A DNA stretch of 64,000 nucleotides from Pseudomonas japonica (GTDB lineage: Bacteria; Pseudomonadota; Gammaproteobacteria; Pseudomonadales; Pseudomonadaceae), in NCBI RefSeq assembly GCF_900188455.1, contig NZ_FZOL01000016.1, positions 109,573 to 173,572 on the forward strand. The letters are read 5' to 3'. Under the pieces are notes generated by a model that did no database searches, had not been told where the DNA came from, and saw only the letters and a list, made by a program, of their open reading frames with translations. How positions within the stretch are numbered: position 1 is the stretch's first letter; each line of letters opens with the position of its first letter. Both the position numbers and the translations under genes were made by a program. This document shows, in pieces, positions 34,320-44,243 of this stretch.

Positions 34320-35447
34320 ATGCTGGTCAACGATGAGCAACAACAGATCGCCGATGCCGCCCGGCAATTCGCCCAGGAGCGCCTGCGGCCGTTCGCCGAG
34401 CAATGGAGCCGCGAGCATCGCTTCCCCCGGGAAGCCATGGCCGAGATGGCCGACATGGGCTTCTTCGGCATGCTGGTGCCGGAGCAGTGGGGCGGTTGCG
34501 ACACCGGCTACCTGGCCTACGCCATGGCCCTGGAGGAAGTCGCCGCCGGTGATGGCGCCTGCTCCACCATCATGAGCGTGCACAACTCGGTGGGCTGCGT
34601 GCCGATCCTCAAGTTCGGCAACGACGAGCAGAAGGCGCGCTTCCTCACCCCGCTGGCCAGCGGCGCCATGCTCGGCGCCTTCGCCCTCACCGAGCCCCAG
34701 GCCGGCTCCGATGCCAGCAGCCTGAAGACCCGTGCCCGGCGCGACGGCGACCACTACGTGATCAATGGCTGCAAGCAGTTCATCACCTCCGGCGCCAATG
34801 CCGGGCTGGTGATCGTCTTCGCCGTCACCGATCCGGCGGCCGGCAAGCGTGGCATCAGCGCCTTCCTGGTGCCCACCGACAGCCCTGGCTACCAGGTCGC
34901 GCGGGTCGAGGACAAGCTCGGCCAGCATGCCTCCGACACCTGCCAGATCGTCTTCGACGACGTGCGCGTGCCGGTCGCCAACCGCCTGGGCGAGGAGGGC
35001 GAGGGTTACAGGATCGCCCTGGCCAACCTGGAAGGCGGGCGCATCGGTATCGCCGCGCAGTCGGTGGGCATGGCCCGCGCCGCGTTCGAAGTGGCCCGCG
35101 ACTACGCCCGCGAGCGCGAAAGTTTCGGCAAGGCGCTGATCGAGCACCAGGCCGTGGCCTTCCGCCTGGCGGACATGGCCACGAAGATCGCCGTGGCCCG
35201 GCAGATGGTGCATCACGCCGCGGCGCTGCGCGATGCCGGGCGCGCGGCCCTGGTGGAAGCCTCGATGGCGAAGCTTTTCGCCTCGGAAATGGCCGAAAAG
35301 GTCTGTTCGGATGCCTTGCAGACCCTCGGCGGATATGGCTATCTGAGCGACTTTCCGCTGGAGCGGATCTACCGCGATGTGCGGGTCTGCCAGATCTATG
35401 AAGGTACCAGCGACATTCAGCGCATGGTCATTGCGCGCAATCTCTGA
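34320..35447 (+). CDS. acyl-CoA dehydrogenase
   Basis: A 375-aa FAD-dependent acyl-CoA dehydrogenase that makes the 2,3-double bond. The flavin/substrate signature GAFALTEPQAGSDASSLKTRA (about 119-139) is split by one variable residue in the usual pattern. The catalytic Glu is E361 in CQIYEGTSDIQRM. This is the length of short-chain or short/branched-chain dehydrogenases (butyryl- or 2-methylbutyryl-CoA type). It is the fourth operon gene, 8 bases after the thiolase. Confidence 0.9.
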   Translation: MLVNDEQQQIADAARQFAQERLRPFAEQWSREHRFPREAMAEMADMGFFGMLVPEQWGGCDTGYLAYAMALEEVAAGDGACSTIMSVHNSVGCVPILKFGNDEQKARFLTPLASGAMLGAFALTEPQAGSDASSLKTRARRDGDHYVINGCKQFITSGANAGLVIVFAVTDPAAGKRGISAFLVPTDSPGYQVARVEDKLGQHASDTCQIVFDDVRVPVANRLGEEGEGYRIALANLEGGRIGIAAQSVGMARAAFEVARDYARERESFGKALIEHQAVAFRLADMATKIAVARQMVHHAAALRDAGRAALVEASMAKLFASEMAEKVCSDALQTLGGYGYLSDFPLERIYRDVRVCQIYEGTSDIQRMVIARNL

Positions 35448-35459
35448 ACGGAGCAGCTC

Positions 35460-36233
35460 ATGACGTACGAAACCATCCTCGTGGAAAACCGTGACCGGGT
35501 CTGCCTGGTCACCCTGAACCGGCCGCAGGCGCTGAATGCCCTGAACCGCCAGATCATCGGCGAACTGAACCAGGTGCTGGATGCCTGCGAGGCCGATGCC
35601 AACATCGGTTGCATCGTCATCACCGGCTCGGCCAAGGCCTTCGCCGCCGGGGCCGACATCAAGGAAATGGCCGAACTGACCTATCCGCAGATCTACACCG
35701 ACGACCTGTTCAGCGATTGCGACCGCGTGGCCAACCGGCGCAAGCCGATGATCGCCGCGGTGTCCGGTTTCGCCCTCGGCGGCGGTTGCGAGCTGGCGCT
35801 GATGTGCGACTTCATCCTCGCCGCGGACAATGCCAAGTTCGGCCAGCCGGAAATCAACCTCGGCGTGCTGCCGGGCATGGGCGGCACCCAGCGCCTGACC
35901 CGCGCGGTGGGCAAGGCCAAGGCCATGGAACTGTGCCTGACCGGCCGCCTGATGGGCGCCGAGGAGGCCGAGCGGGCTGGCGTGGTGGCGCGCATCGTGC
36001 CGCAGGCCGAACTGCTCGACGAAGCGCTGAAAGTGGCGGCGGTGATCGCCAGCAAGTCGATTCCGGTGTCGATGATGGTCAAGGAATCGGTGAACCGTGC
36101 CTTCGAAGTCACCCTGAGCGAAGGCGTGCGCTTCGAGCGTCGGGTGTTCCATGCGGCCTTCGCGACCCATGACCAGAAGGAAGGCATGGCCGCGTTCATC
36201 GCCAAGCGCGAGGCGCAGTTCGAGGATCGCTGA
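35460..36233 (+). CDS. enoyl-CoA hydratase
   Basis: A 257-aa crotonase-fold enzyme hydrating enoyl-CoA. The oxyanion-hole segments are AFAAGADIKEM (about 61-71) and GFALGGGCELALMCD (about 103-117). The two catalytic glutamates lie in GGGCELAL and FGQPEINLGVLPGMGG. It is the last gene of the operon, 12 bases after the dehydrogenase. A REPIN lies between it and the next gene and may end the transcript. Confidence 0.92.
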   Translation: MTYETILVENRDRVCLVTLNRPQALNALNRQIIGELNQVLDACEADANIGCIVITGSAKAFAAGADIKEMAELTYPQIYTDDLFSDCDRVANRRKPMIAAVSGFALGGGCELALMCDFILAADNAKFGQPEINLGVLPGMGGTQRLTRAVGKAKAMELCLTGRLMGAEEAERAGVVARIVPQAELLDEALKVAAVIASKSIPVSMMVKESVNRAFEVTLSEGVRFERRVFHAAFATHDQKEGMAAFIAKREAQFEDR

Positions 36234-36243
36234 GGAAACCACC

Positions 36244-36321
36244 GTAGGGGCGTGGCTTGCCCGCGAGGGACCGCAAAGCGGTCCTTCGCAGTGGTTCGTC
36301 ACACGACAAGCCAGCTCCTAC
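36244..36321. repeat. REPIN (paired inverted REP)
   Basis: Imperfect inverted ends, GTAGGGGCGTGGCTTG on the left against CAAGCCAGCTCCTAC on the right, with an inner GGACCGCAAAGCGGTCC hairpin. The same REP family forms the element at 42665-42775. Confidence 0.8.
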
Positions 36322-36419
36322 GAGGGTATTCGGGCCACCTGTCCCAGCAAGATGTACCGCCACCCCTCATCTCCCGCCGATTGAAATGCCGCTTCCATTC
36401 GACACAAGGAAGCTCGCAT

Positions 36420-39185
36420 ATGACCCTCAGTCCATCGCCCTTCGGGCAAATGGTCCTGAACACGCCGTTCTGCGGCCCCATCGCCCATCGTTTCGCCTGG
36501 CGTCCGTCGTTGCGCGACGTGGCCTGGTGCCTGCTCTTCGAACAGTGGCACCTGCGCGGTGTCAAGGAACAGGATCTCTCGGCGCTGCTGCTCTACCGCT
36601 TCGACGGCAGCGGCACGCCGCGGGTCGATGAGCTGGCCGATGTGCTGATCGAGTGTTTCTGCGAAAACACGCCGCTGGCCGTGGATGTCGACAGCGACTA
36701 CCTGAGTTTCTTCAAGGGCGCGGAAACGCCGTTTCGCAGCAAGGTCGACGTGGTCGCGGTGCAGGCGCTGATCAACGAAAGCGCGCCGTACCTGCTGTCC
36801 ACCTACCAGCAGGCGCTCTACGAGTACTGGGAAGTGGCGCGCCACGGCGAGGGCAATCCGCTGCACTGGCTGGCCACCTACCTGCATCAGCAATGCTCGG
36901 CCGTGATCGACCAGCAGTTTCGCGACGGCGCCCTGGACAGCCTGGAAGCGGCGACGGCGCGGGTCATCGCCAGTTTCCCGAAAGCGCAGGACCGCGCCCT
37001 GCTCAACAACCTGGTCGAGGTGAAGATCAGCCTGCTGGGGCAGGCCACCTGCGTCGAGCAGGGCCTCGATCCGGAACTGGCCAGTGCGATCCTCATCGAG
37101 CGCGAGGTGCCGCAACTGCAGCGCAACATGGCGCTGCTGTTCACCCTCAGCGGTGCGCTGCAGCGCTTCGACTCGCGCCAGGCCCTGGGCGCCGCGCTGC
37201 TCAATCGCTGCGCGGGGCAGGGCGATGGGCTGCTGTTGCGTGAGTATCCGGCCCCTGGCCCGGTGTTCCTGGCGCAGGCCCTGCTGTTGCGCGAGCAGCA
37301 GCAGGAACTGATCGGCGAACTGGCGCGGCTGCCGGCCTTGCCCGGGATGAGCGCGATGCATTCGTTGCTCCAGCGCCTGGACGAGGCTAGCTCGCTGCTG
37401 GGCGTATGCCAGGCCAGCCAGCGCGAGATGCGCGAGCGCTTCCGCCTGCAACTGCCGAGCTGGCTGGGCCAGGCCGCTGAGGCGCAGCGCCGCGACTACG
37501 CCGGACGGCTGCTGCGCCTGGCCTCGCTGCAAGAGGATGGCAACGGCACGTCGTTTCTCGACGGTGTCCCGGATGCCTTCGAGTTCGCCCGGGAAAAGCT
37601 CCTGGACGCGATGCGCAAGGAGCATCCGCAGGCGCCGCTGCCGAATCTCGACGATCTGCAACTGGTCAACCGCCAGGTCACCGCGGTGGCCGGCGGCAAC
37701 GGCGGCGATGTGGTGGCGGAGGGTGAAGTGCAGATCGTCCGCATGAGCCCGATGCAGTTCGCCCTGGCCAACCTGGCGGTGTTGCGCCCCGGTTCGGTCA
37801 GCCTGCACAGCCTCAGCGGTGCCTCCCTGCCGGACTGGCTGACGGTGGATTACCTGAAGGACCTGGTGGCCCGCCTCGATGTGGGCGGCCAGTATCCGCC
37901 GCTGTTGCAGCGCCTGCTGCTCGACGAGCGCAGCGAGCGCGACCTGCGCCAGCGGCGCTTCAGCCAGCAGCTCTGCGAACAGGTGCCGTTGCTGGCCCTG
38001 GAAACCCGCCTGCGCGATCCCGCGGCCCTCGGTGCCGAGAGCCTGCGCCGCCTCGACGAGCTGTTCCTGCCCATCAACCGGAGCCCGCGTGATGCCGTGA
38101 TCAGGCCGCTGTCGTTCATCGCCCGCTCCGGCGCGAGCCCCGACGTGGCGCAGAATGCCTGGCTGATCGAAGCGCCGGAGGTGGGCAAGGGGCCCTGCCT
38201 GCTCTATCGCCCCCTGCACCGTCAGGCGCTGTGCGAATTCGCCAGTCGCGAGGCCTTCTTCCAGGCCTTGTGCAAGGCCGGTGAACTGCAGGACGACATC
38301 CTCCAGCGCCTGCCCGTGGCGCGCCAACCGATCTACGCCCATGGCGGCTTCGCCGAGCCGCATGTGGTGCGCTTCTTCCCCGGCGACGAATTCTCCCTGC
38401 TCAGCGTGCCGGCGCTGGCCAAGCTGGGCGAGGCGGTGCTGCAGGGCAACCTGGCCGAACAGCTCTATCAGTCCTGCGCGGGCGAGCTGATCGAGCGCGC
38501 GCGCCGCGAAACCCTGTCCAGCAGCGCCAGCCGCTGGCTCGGCTACGAGGAACTGGGCTGGCTGATGTTCAATACCGTGCTGCCGTTCTTCAACGGCACG
38601 CTGGTCAAGGCAGCCTGGATGCTGCCGTTGTTCACCAGCCTGCGCCAGTTGCTGGCCGCGCCGGACGGCGCCGTGCAGGCCAGCGATCTGCGCCAGCTGC
38701 TGCTCAACCTGGCGTTGTTGCTGCTGCCTGAGCCGGTCTCCACGCTGGAGCGGCAAAGCGCTCCGCTGCCGACCCCGGGTGCGCTCGACACGACACGCAT
38801 CGAAGCGGTGCTGCTGGCCTCGCCGCAACCGTCGAAGTGGCCGACATTCGGCTGGGGCAGCGCGGTGCTCAGCGCGGCGCAGCGCGATGCCCTGGCGGGC
38901 TTTCGCCGCGAGGTCGCGCCCGGGCAGCTCGGCGAAGCGCAGGACGCCGGCGATTACCAGGGGCTGTACCGCCATCAGCAGAGCTGGTGGGCCGCGCTGG
39001 ACGGCGCGGTGTATCAGTTGGCCATCGATGCCGACGGGCCGCGCCTGGTCGATGTCGACGGCAACCTCGGGCCCTGGATTCGCGATACCGGCGGCGGGCG
39101 CTGGCAGCTGGATTTCGGCCTGCGCCTGCGCGGTGGCATGCCGGTCAACCGGCGTATCGCGCAACTGCGCGAGAGCAATCGCTAG
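36420..39185 (+). CDS. N-terminal part of the interrupted DUF6543/dermonecrotic-toxin-like protein
   Basis: The 921 residues translated before the TAG. The region about 570-690 (FLPINRSPRDAVIRPLSF, GPCLLYRPLHRQALCEFAS, IYAHGGFAEPHVVRFF) matches the DUF6543 domain seen in very large Pseudomonas toxins annotated as dermonecrotic-toxin-like. A hydrophobic stretch (WLMFNTVLPFFNGTLVKAAWMLPLF, about 725-750) resembles membrane-insertion helices of such toxins. The start at 36420 has AAGGAA 8 bases upstream. The frame is open further upstream to 36252, but that runs through the REPIN. No signal peptide is present. The precise activity is unknown. Confidence 0.65.
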   Translation: MTLSPSPFGQMVLNTPFCGPIAHRFAWRPSLRDVAWCLLFEQWHLRGVKEQDLSALLLYRFDGSGTPRVDELADVLIECFCENTPLAVDVDSDYLSFFKGAETPFRSKVDVVAVQALINESAPYLLSTYQQALYEYWEVARHGEGNPLHWLATYLHQQCSAVIDQQFRDGALDSLEAATARVIASFPKAQDRALLNNLVEVKISLLGQATCVEQGLDPELASAILIEREVPQLQRNMALLFTLSGALQRFDSRQALGAALLNRCAGQGDGLLLREYPAPGPVFLAQALLLREQQQELIGELARLPALPGMSAMHSLLQRLDEASSLLGVCQASQREMRERFRLQLPSWLGQAAEAQRRDYAGRLLRLASLQEDGNGTSFLDGVPDAFEFAREKLLDAMRKEHPQAPLPNLDDLQLVNRQVTAVAGGNGGDVVAEGEVQIVRMSPMQFALANLAVLRPGSVSLHSLSGASLPDWLTVDYLKDLVARLDVGGQYPPLLQRLLLDERSERDLRQRRFSQQLCEQVPLLALETRLRDPAALGAESLRRLDELFLPINRSPRDAVIRPLSFIARSGASPDVAQNAWLIEAPEVGKGPCLLYRPLHRQALCEFASREAFFQALCKAGELQDDILQRLPVARQPIYAHGGFAEPHVVRFFPGDEFSLLSVPALAKLGEAVLQGNLAEQLYQSCAGELIERARRETLSSSASRWLGYEELGWLMFNTVLPFFNGTLVKAAWMLPLFTSLRQLLAAPDGAVQASDLRQLLLNLALLLLPEPVSTLERQSAPLPTPGALDTTRIEAVLLASPQPSKWPTFGWGSAVLSAAQRDALAGFRREVAPGQLGEAQDAGDYQGLYRHQQSWWAALDGAVYQLAIDADGPRLVDVDGNLGPWIRDTGGGRWQLDFGLRLRGGMPVNRRIAQLRESNR

Positions 39186-39251
39186 CGCGTTCTCCAACTG
39201 GAGGAGAAACACACCGCGCTGCTCTCGCGCCGCCTGGAGTCCTCGGTACGG

Positions 39252-40976
39252 GTGCAGGACGATCTGGAGGAGGCCGCGCGCCAGGCACAACCGTCGATCA
39301 CCCACCTGGAAAAGTATGCCGAGGACCTGCGCGAACAGGACCGCCTGCTGCTCGAATTCGACGCCAACCTGAGCGAACTGCAGCAGTTGAAGGCGCAGCC
39401 GGAATTCAAGCGCATGCATGCGCGCAACCTCTACGACCGCGCCGGCACCCATGCGCAACTGGCCTACGTGCTGCACTCCTGGTTCAGCGAACGCCACGCG
39501 GTCATGCGCGATCTGCGCCCGGCGGCCTCGCCGGAGGAGGAGCAGGTGCCGGAGCAGGTGGACAAGATGCGGCGAATGATGGACGCCTGCCGTCAGGCAC
39601 GCCGCGATGTCGACGAACTGCTCGCCTGCCATGCGGTGATCGCCGACATGCGCAGGCAACTGCGCGAGATTCTTCCCGGCGGGCCGGCGCTGGCGGACAA
39701 GGCGGCGGAGCTGTTGAACAACGAGCCGAGCCTGCGTTCCTGGGTGTCGGTGGACCTCAGCCTGCGTTCGGCGATGATTCTCGATGTGGAGCGCAGCGGC
39801 GACTACGGCGTGCTCTACAGCGCCTTGCTGGCGGCACGGACCGCGCTGAGCATGCGCGACAGCCTGGACCTGAAGGATGCCTTCAGCGAGTCGGAGCAAC
39901 TGGAAATTCTCGACAGCGTGGTCAGTCGCCTGGACTTCTCCCTGGAGAGCACCCGGCTGTACCGCGCCCTGCCGCGCAAGGCCGAGAACAAGCAGGCTCT
40001 GGATGACTTCAACGGCATCCTCGAACGGCTGCAGCGCGAGGCGCAGGACGAACTGGCCAGGCGCCTGCAGATGGTGCCGGAGCACAGCGAAGCGTCGGCG
40101 GTCCCCGCACCGGGCCGGCGCAAGCAGGTCCTGATCCGCACGCGCAACCGCGGGGTGGTGGTCGGTTCGCGGCGCAAGCCCGAGGGCGATCGGCCGGAAA
40201 CCGTGGTGGTGATCGATCCGATCGACAACAGTGAGCTGGCGCGCTACGAAGAGAGTTCGGAGCCGGGGGTATGGCAACCGGTCGGTGACGTGCGCGGCGA
40301 GCCGGCGACACCGACGCCGGCGGCCCTGGCCACCCTGGTACGCCGCTCGACGCCGCTGCTCAACAATGCCGAGCGGCGCATCGCCAAGGTGCGCAGCCAG
40401 GCGAAGACCGCCACCGTCGGTGCCGACATCGAGGACATCCTGGTCCAGCAGGCGCGTCCCCTCGATGCCCTGGCGCAGCAGATCCAGGAAGCCCTGACCC
40501 GGGAGAACGCCACCGATGATTCGGCCGCGGGCATCGACGCCGCCCGCCAGTGCGCGCTGCTCGATGCCAAGGCCACGCAGATGCGCGAGGAGGGGCGGCG
40601 CCTGCGGGTCGAGATCCTCAAGCGCCAGGCGCCCACGGTGGGACAGATCGCCTGGTTGCGCAGCCAGGATGAAGTCGTCATCGCCAAGGAAGGGGAACGG
40701 GTCGCCCTGGCCAAGCGCAAGGGCTTCGCTCAGGACTACCTGCAGGAATTCGTGATCCGCGACAAGGACGGCAGTCCGCTGTGGTACGCGCATTTCCACT
40801 ATGCCAGCGCCGACGCCCAGGTCAGCGACTTCAGCGCCGCGCATCTGAAGACCCGCGAGCAGCGCTATGACCGCGGGCCACAGGCCATGGCCACGCAGAG
40901 CAACCAGGCGCTGATCGAGGTGTATCGCAGCCGCATCGACAAGAGCAGCGCGCAACAGCTGTTCCTGACCCTCTGA
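39252..40976 (+). CDS. C-terminal part of the interrupted toxin-like protein
   Basis: 574 residues in the same frame as the upstream part. It is helical and charged, with long coiled-coil-like segments (ITHLEKYAEDLREQDRLLLEFDANLSEL and similar, each shorter than 30 residues) and no enzymatic motif I recognise. The C-terminus resembles the tail of other large Pseudomonas DUF6543 proteins. The first possible start is a GTG at 39252 without a Shine-Dalgarno sequence, so independent translation is doubtful and this is probably the remainder of the upstream gene. Confidence 0.5.
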   Translation: MQDDLEEAARQAQPSITHLEKYAEDLREQDRLLLEFDANLSELQQLKAQPEFKRMHARNLYDRAGTHAQLAYVLHSWFSERHAVMRDLRPAASPEEEQVPEQVDKMRRMMDACRQARRDVDELLACHAVIADMRRQLREILPGGPALADKAAELLNNEPSLRSWVSVDLSLRSAMILDVERSGDYGVLYSALLAARTALSMRDSLDLKDAFSESEQLEILDSVVSRLDFSLESTRLYRALPRKAENKQALDDFNGILERLQREAQDELARRLQMVPEHSEASAVPAPGRRKQVLIRTRNRGVVVGSRRKPEGDRPETVVVIDPIDNSELARYEESSEPGVWQPVGDVRGEPATPTPAALATLVRRSTPLLNNAERRIAKVRSQAKTATVGADIEDILVQQARPLDALAQQIQEALTRENATDDSAAGIDAARQCALLDAKATQMREEGRRLRVEILKRQAPTVGQIAWLRSQDEVVIAKEGERVALAKRKGFAQDYLQEFVIRDKDGSPLWYAHFHYASADAQVSDFSAAHLKTREQRYDRGPQAMATQSNQALIEVYRSRIDKSSAQQLFLTL

Positions 40977-40985
40977 TGCACCGTT

Positions 40986-41010
40986 CCGGGGCCCGCGGGC
41001 CCCGGCTTTT
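40986..41010 (+). terminator. terminator after the toxin-like gene
   Basis: A 9-bp GC-only stem (40986-40994 with 40997-41005) with a 2-base minimal loop, followed by CTTTT. Confidence 0.8.
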
Positions 41011-41013
41011 CCC

Positions 41014-41031
41014 CTACTACCAAATGAGTAG
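41014..41031. promoter_or_regulatory. short inverted repeat upstream of exaC (possible operator)
   Basis: CTACT-8-AGTAG (41014-41018 and 41027-41031), about 104 bases before the exaC start. A CCAAA...GTAGC string within it recurs upstream of pqqA near 42820. It could be a site for the ErbR/AgmR-type regulator of ethanol genes, but this is a guess from position. Confidence 0.25.
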
Positions 41032-41134
41032 CGGTTCCCTGCCAAGGGCTGATTCGTCGCGCCCGCGCGGCTGACTAAGATCCAGTCACTGCCCGTCATC
41101 CACGACGGGCGCCGCTCAGCAGAGGCCCCTCACC

Positions 41135-42655
<1,521 letters not shown>

Positions 42656-42664
42656 CTCCGCTAA

Positions 42665-42775
42665 CCCCTGTAGGAGCGCGGCTTGCCCGCGAAAGGACCG
42701 CAAAGCGGTCCCAGGCTGCACCGCTATCGGGGACCGCTGCGCGGTCCTTTCGCAGGCAAGCCAGCTCCTACGGGG
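42665..42775. repeat. REPIN (paired inverted REP) between exaC and pqqA
   Basis: The left arm CCCCTGTAGGAGCGCGGCTT... and the right arm ...AAGCCAGCTCCTACGGGG are near-complementary over about 37 bases. Inner hairpins are built on GGACCGCAAAGCGGTCC and GGACCGCTGCGCGGTCC. The exaC transcript could end here. Confidence 0.88.
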
Positions 42776-42895
42776 GCCGCGCGAGGTATGTGTGCAGTAG
42801 TCGTAAAACCGTTCCAAAGTAGCATTCGCCCCGCACCGGAAACGGTGTATCACTAGACGCACCGCTATAGCGCGGTGCCAGAAGAGGATGGACCT

Positions 42896-42967
42896 ATGTG
42901 GAAAAAACCTGCGTTCACTGATCTGCGTATCGGTTTCGAAGTGACCATGTACTTCGCCAACCGTTGA
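42896..42967 (+). CDS. pqqA: pyrroloquinoline quinone precursor peptide PqqA
   Basis: A 23-residue peptide starting MWKKPAFTDLRIGF, with the invariant Glu15 and Tyr19 (E-V-T-M-Y) that PqqE and other enzymes link and cut to make PQQ. GAGGA lies 8 bases before the ATG. It stands alone: an 11-bp terminator-like stem begins 9 bases after the stop, and the next gene is ercA, not pqqB. A short stem (42859-42865 with 42872-42878) lies in the 5' leader. Many pseudomonads carry the full pqq operon elsewhere plus an extra pqqA near ethanol genes, which is how I read this copy. Confidence 0.95.
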   Translation: MWKKPAFTDLRIGFEVTMYFANR

Positions 42968-42975
42968 TCCCTCTG

Positions 42976-43000
42976 GCGCCGGTCGCATTGCGACCGGCGC
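42976..43000 (+). terminator. stem-loop after pqqA
   Basis: An 11-bp perfect GC-rich stem (42976-42986 with 42990-43000), a 3-base loop, then TGCCTTT. It would give pqqA a short, stable, abundant transcript. Confidence 0.8.
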
Positions 43001-43079
43001 TGCCTTTGCCAGGGTCGCATTGCATTCCCTCCTCATTGCTTTAGGCTGGCGCTATCCCAAAAGAACAAGAAGGCGTTGT

Positions 43080-44243
43080 ATGAGCCCGAATCTGAGCCAG
43101 TTGCGCAAGTTCGTTTCCCCCGAAATCATCTTTGGCGCCGGCTGCCGTCATCACGTCGCCAACTACGCCCGCACCTTCGGCGCGCGCAAGGTCCTGCTGG
43201 TCAGCGATCCGGGCGTCATCGCCGCCGGCTGGGTCGCCGATGTCGAGGCCAGCCTGCAGGCCCAGGGCATCGACTACGCCCTGTACAGCCAGGTTTCGCC
43301 AAACCCCCGTGTCGAAGAAGTGATGGATGGCGCCGAGCGCTACCGCAGCGAACAGTGCGACGTCATCGTCGCGGTCGGCGGCGGCAGCCCGATGGACTGC
43401 GCCAAGGGCATCGGCATCGTGGTCGCCCATGGCCGGCACATTCTCGAATTCCAGGGGGTCGACACCATCCGCGTGCCGAGCCCGCCGTTGATCCTGATCC
43501 CGACCACCGCCGGCACCTCGGCGGATGTCTCGCAGTTCGTGATCATCTCCAACCAGCAGGAACGCATGAAGTTCTCCATCGTCAGCAAGGCGGTGGTCCC
43601 CGACGTGTCGCTGATCGACCCGGAAACCACGCTGAGCATGGATCCGTTCCTCTCCGCCTGCACCGGCATCGATGCCCTGGTCCACGCCATCGAGGCGTTC
43701 GTCTCCACCGGCCACGGTCCGCTGACCGATACCCATGCCCTGGAAGCCATGCGCCTGATCAACGGCAACCTGGTGCAGATGATCGCCAACCCCGATGACA
43801 TTGCCCTGCGCGAGTCGATCATGCTCGGCAGCATGCAGGCCGGGCTGGCCTTCTCCAACGCCATCCTGGGCGCGGTGCACGCCATGTCCCACAGCCTCGG
43901 CGGTTTCCTCGACCTGCCTCACGGGCTGTGCAACGCGGTGCTGGTGGAGCATGTGGTGGCGTTCAACTACAGCGCGGCGCCGGACCGCTTCAAGGTCATC
44001 GCCGAGACCTTCGGCATCGATTGCCGAGGCCTCAATCACAACCAGATCCGCCAGCGCCTGGTGGAACACCTGATCGCCCTCAAGCATGCCGTCGGCTTCC
44101 ACGAAACCCTCGGCCTGCACGGCGTCAGCGGCAGCGATATCCCGTTCCTCTCGCAGCACGCCATGGACGACCCGTGCATCCTCACCAACCCGCGTGCCTC
44201 GAGCCTGCGTGATGTCGAGGTGGTCTATGGCGAGGCTCTCTGA
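43080..44243 (+). CDS. ercA: iron-containing alcohol dehydrogenase ErcA
   Basis: A 387-aa group III (iron-dependent) alcohol dehydrogenase. The NAD-binding GGGSPMDCAKGI (about 97-108) and the metal-binding stretch from IDALVHAIEAF through HAMSHSLGGFLDLPHGLCNAV (Asp and three His) are present. ErcA takes part in regulating ethanol oxidation in P. aeruginosa, where it lies next to the sensor ErcS. The start at 43080 is chosen because the frame upstream (to 43020) has no ribosome site. Its 3' end overlaps the sensor kinase gene by 17 bases, so they are cotranscribed. Confidence 0.92.
   Translation: MSPNLSQLRKFVSPEIIFGAGCRHHVANYARTFGARKVLLVSDPGVIAAGWVADVEASLQAQGIDYALYSQVSPNPRVEEVMDGAERYRSEQCDVIVAVGGGSPMDCAKGIGIVVAHGRHILEFQGVDTIRVPSPPLILIPTTAGTSADVSQFVIISNQQERMKFSIVSKAVVPDVSLIDPETTLSMDPFLSACTGIDALVHAIEAFVSTGHGPLTDTHALEAMRLINGNLVQMIANPDDIALRESIMLGSMQAGLAFSNAILGAVHAMSHSLGGFLDLPHGLCNAVLVEHVVAFNYSAAPDRFKVIAETFGIDCRGLNHNQIRQRLVEHLIALKHAVGFHETLGLHGVSGSDIPFLSQHAMDDPCILTNPRASSLRDVEVVYGEAL

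Larger units (their letters stand above)
36420..40976 (+). pseudogene. 1,518-codon toxin-like reading frame split by one in-frame TAG
   Basis: The same reading frame is open from the ATG at 36420 to the TGA at 40974-40976 except for a single TAG at 39183-39185 (codon 922). Coding continues without a shift: ...QLRESNR, stop, RVLQLEEKHTALL. The codon style and composition are the same on both sides, and the coiled-coil pattern runs across the stop. A C-to-T change of a CAG (Gln) codon would explain it. No new ribosome site follows the stop. I read it as one large gene disabled, or possibly read through, at an amber codon. A sequencing error is the alternative. The terminator at 40986-41010 fits the end of the full-length gene. 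Confidence 0.7.

Noticed and set aside
36318..41099. An antisense open frame of nearly 1,600 codons opposite the interrupted toxin gene
   Set aside because: It has low-complexity composition and no recognisable domain, and it spans the terminator and the REPIN. It is a GC-bias artefact.
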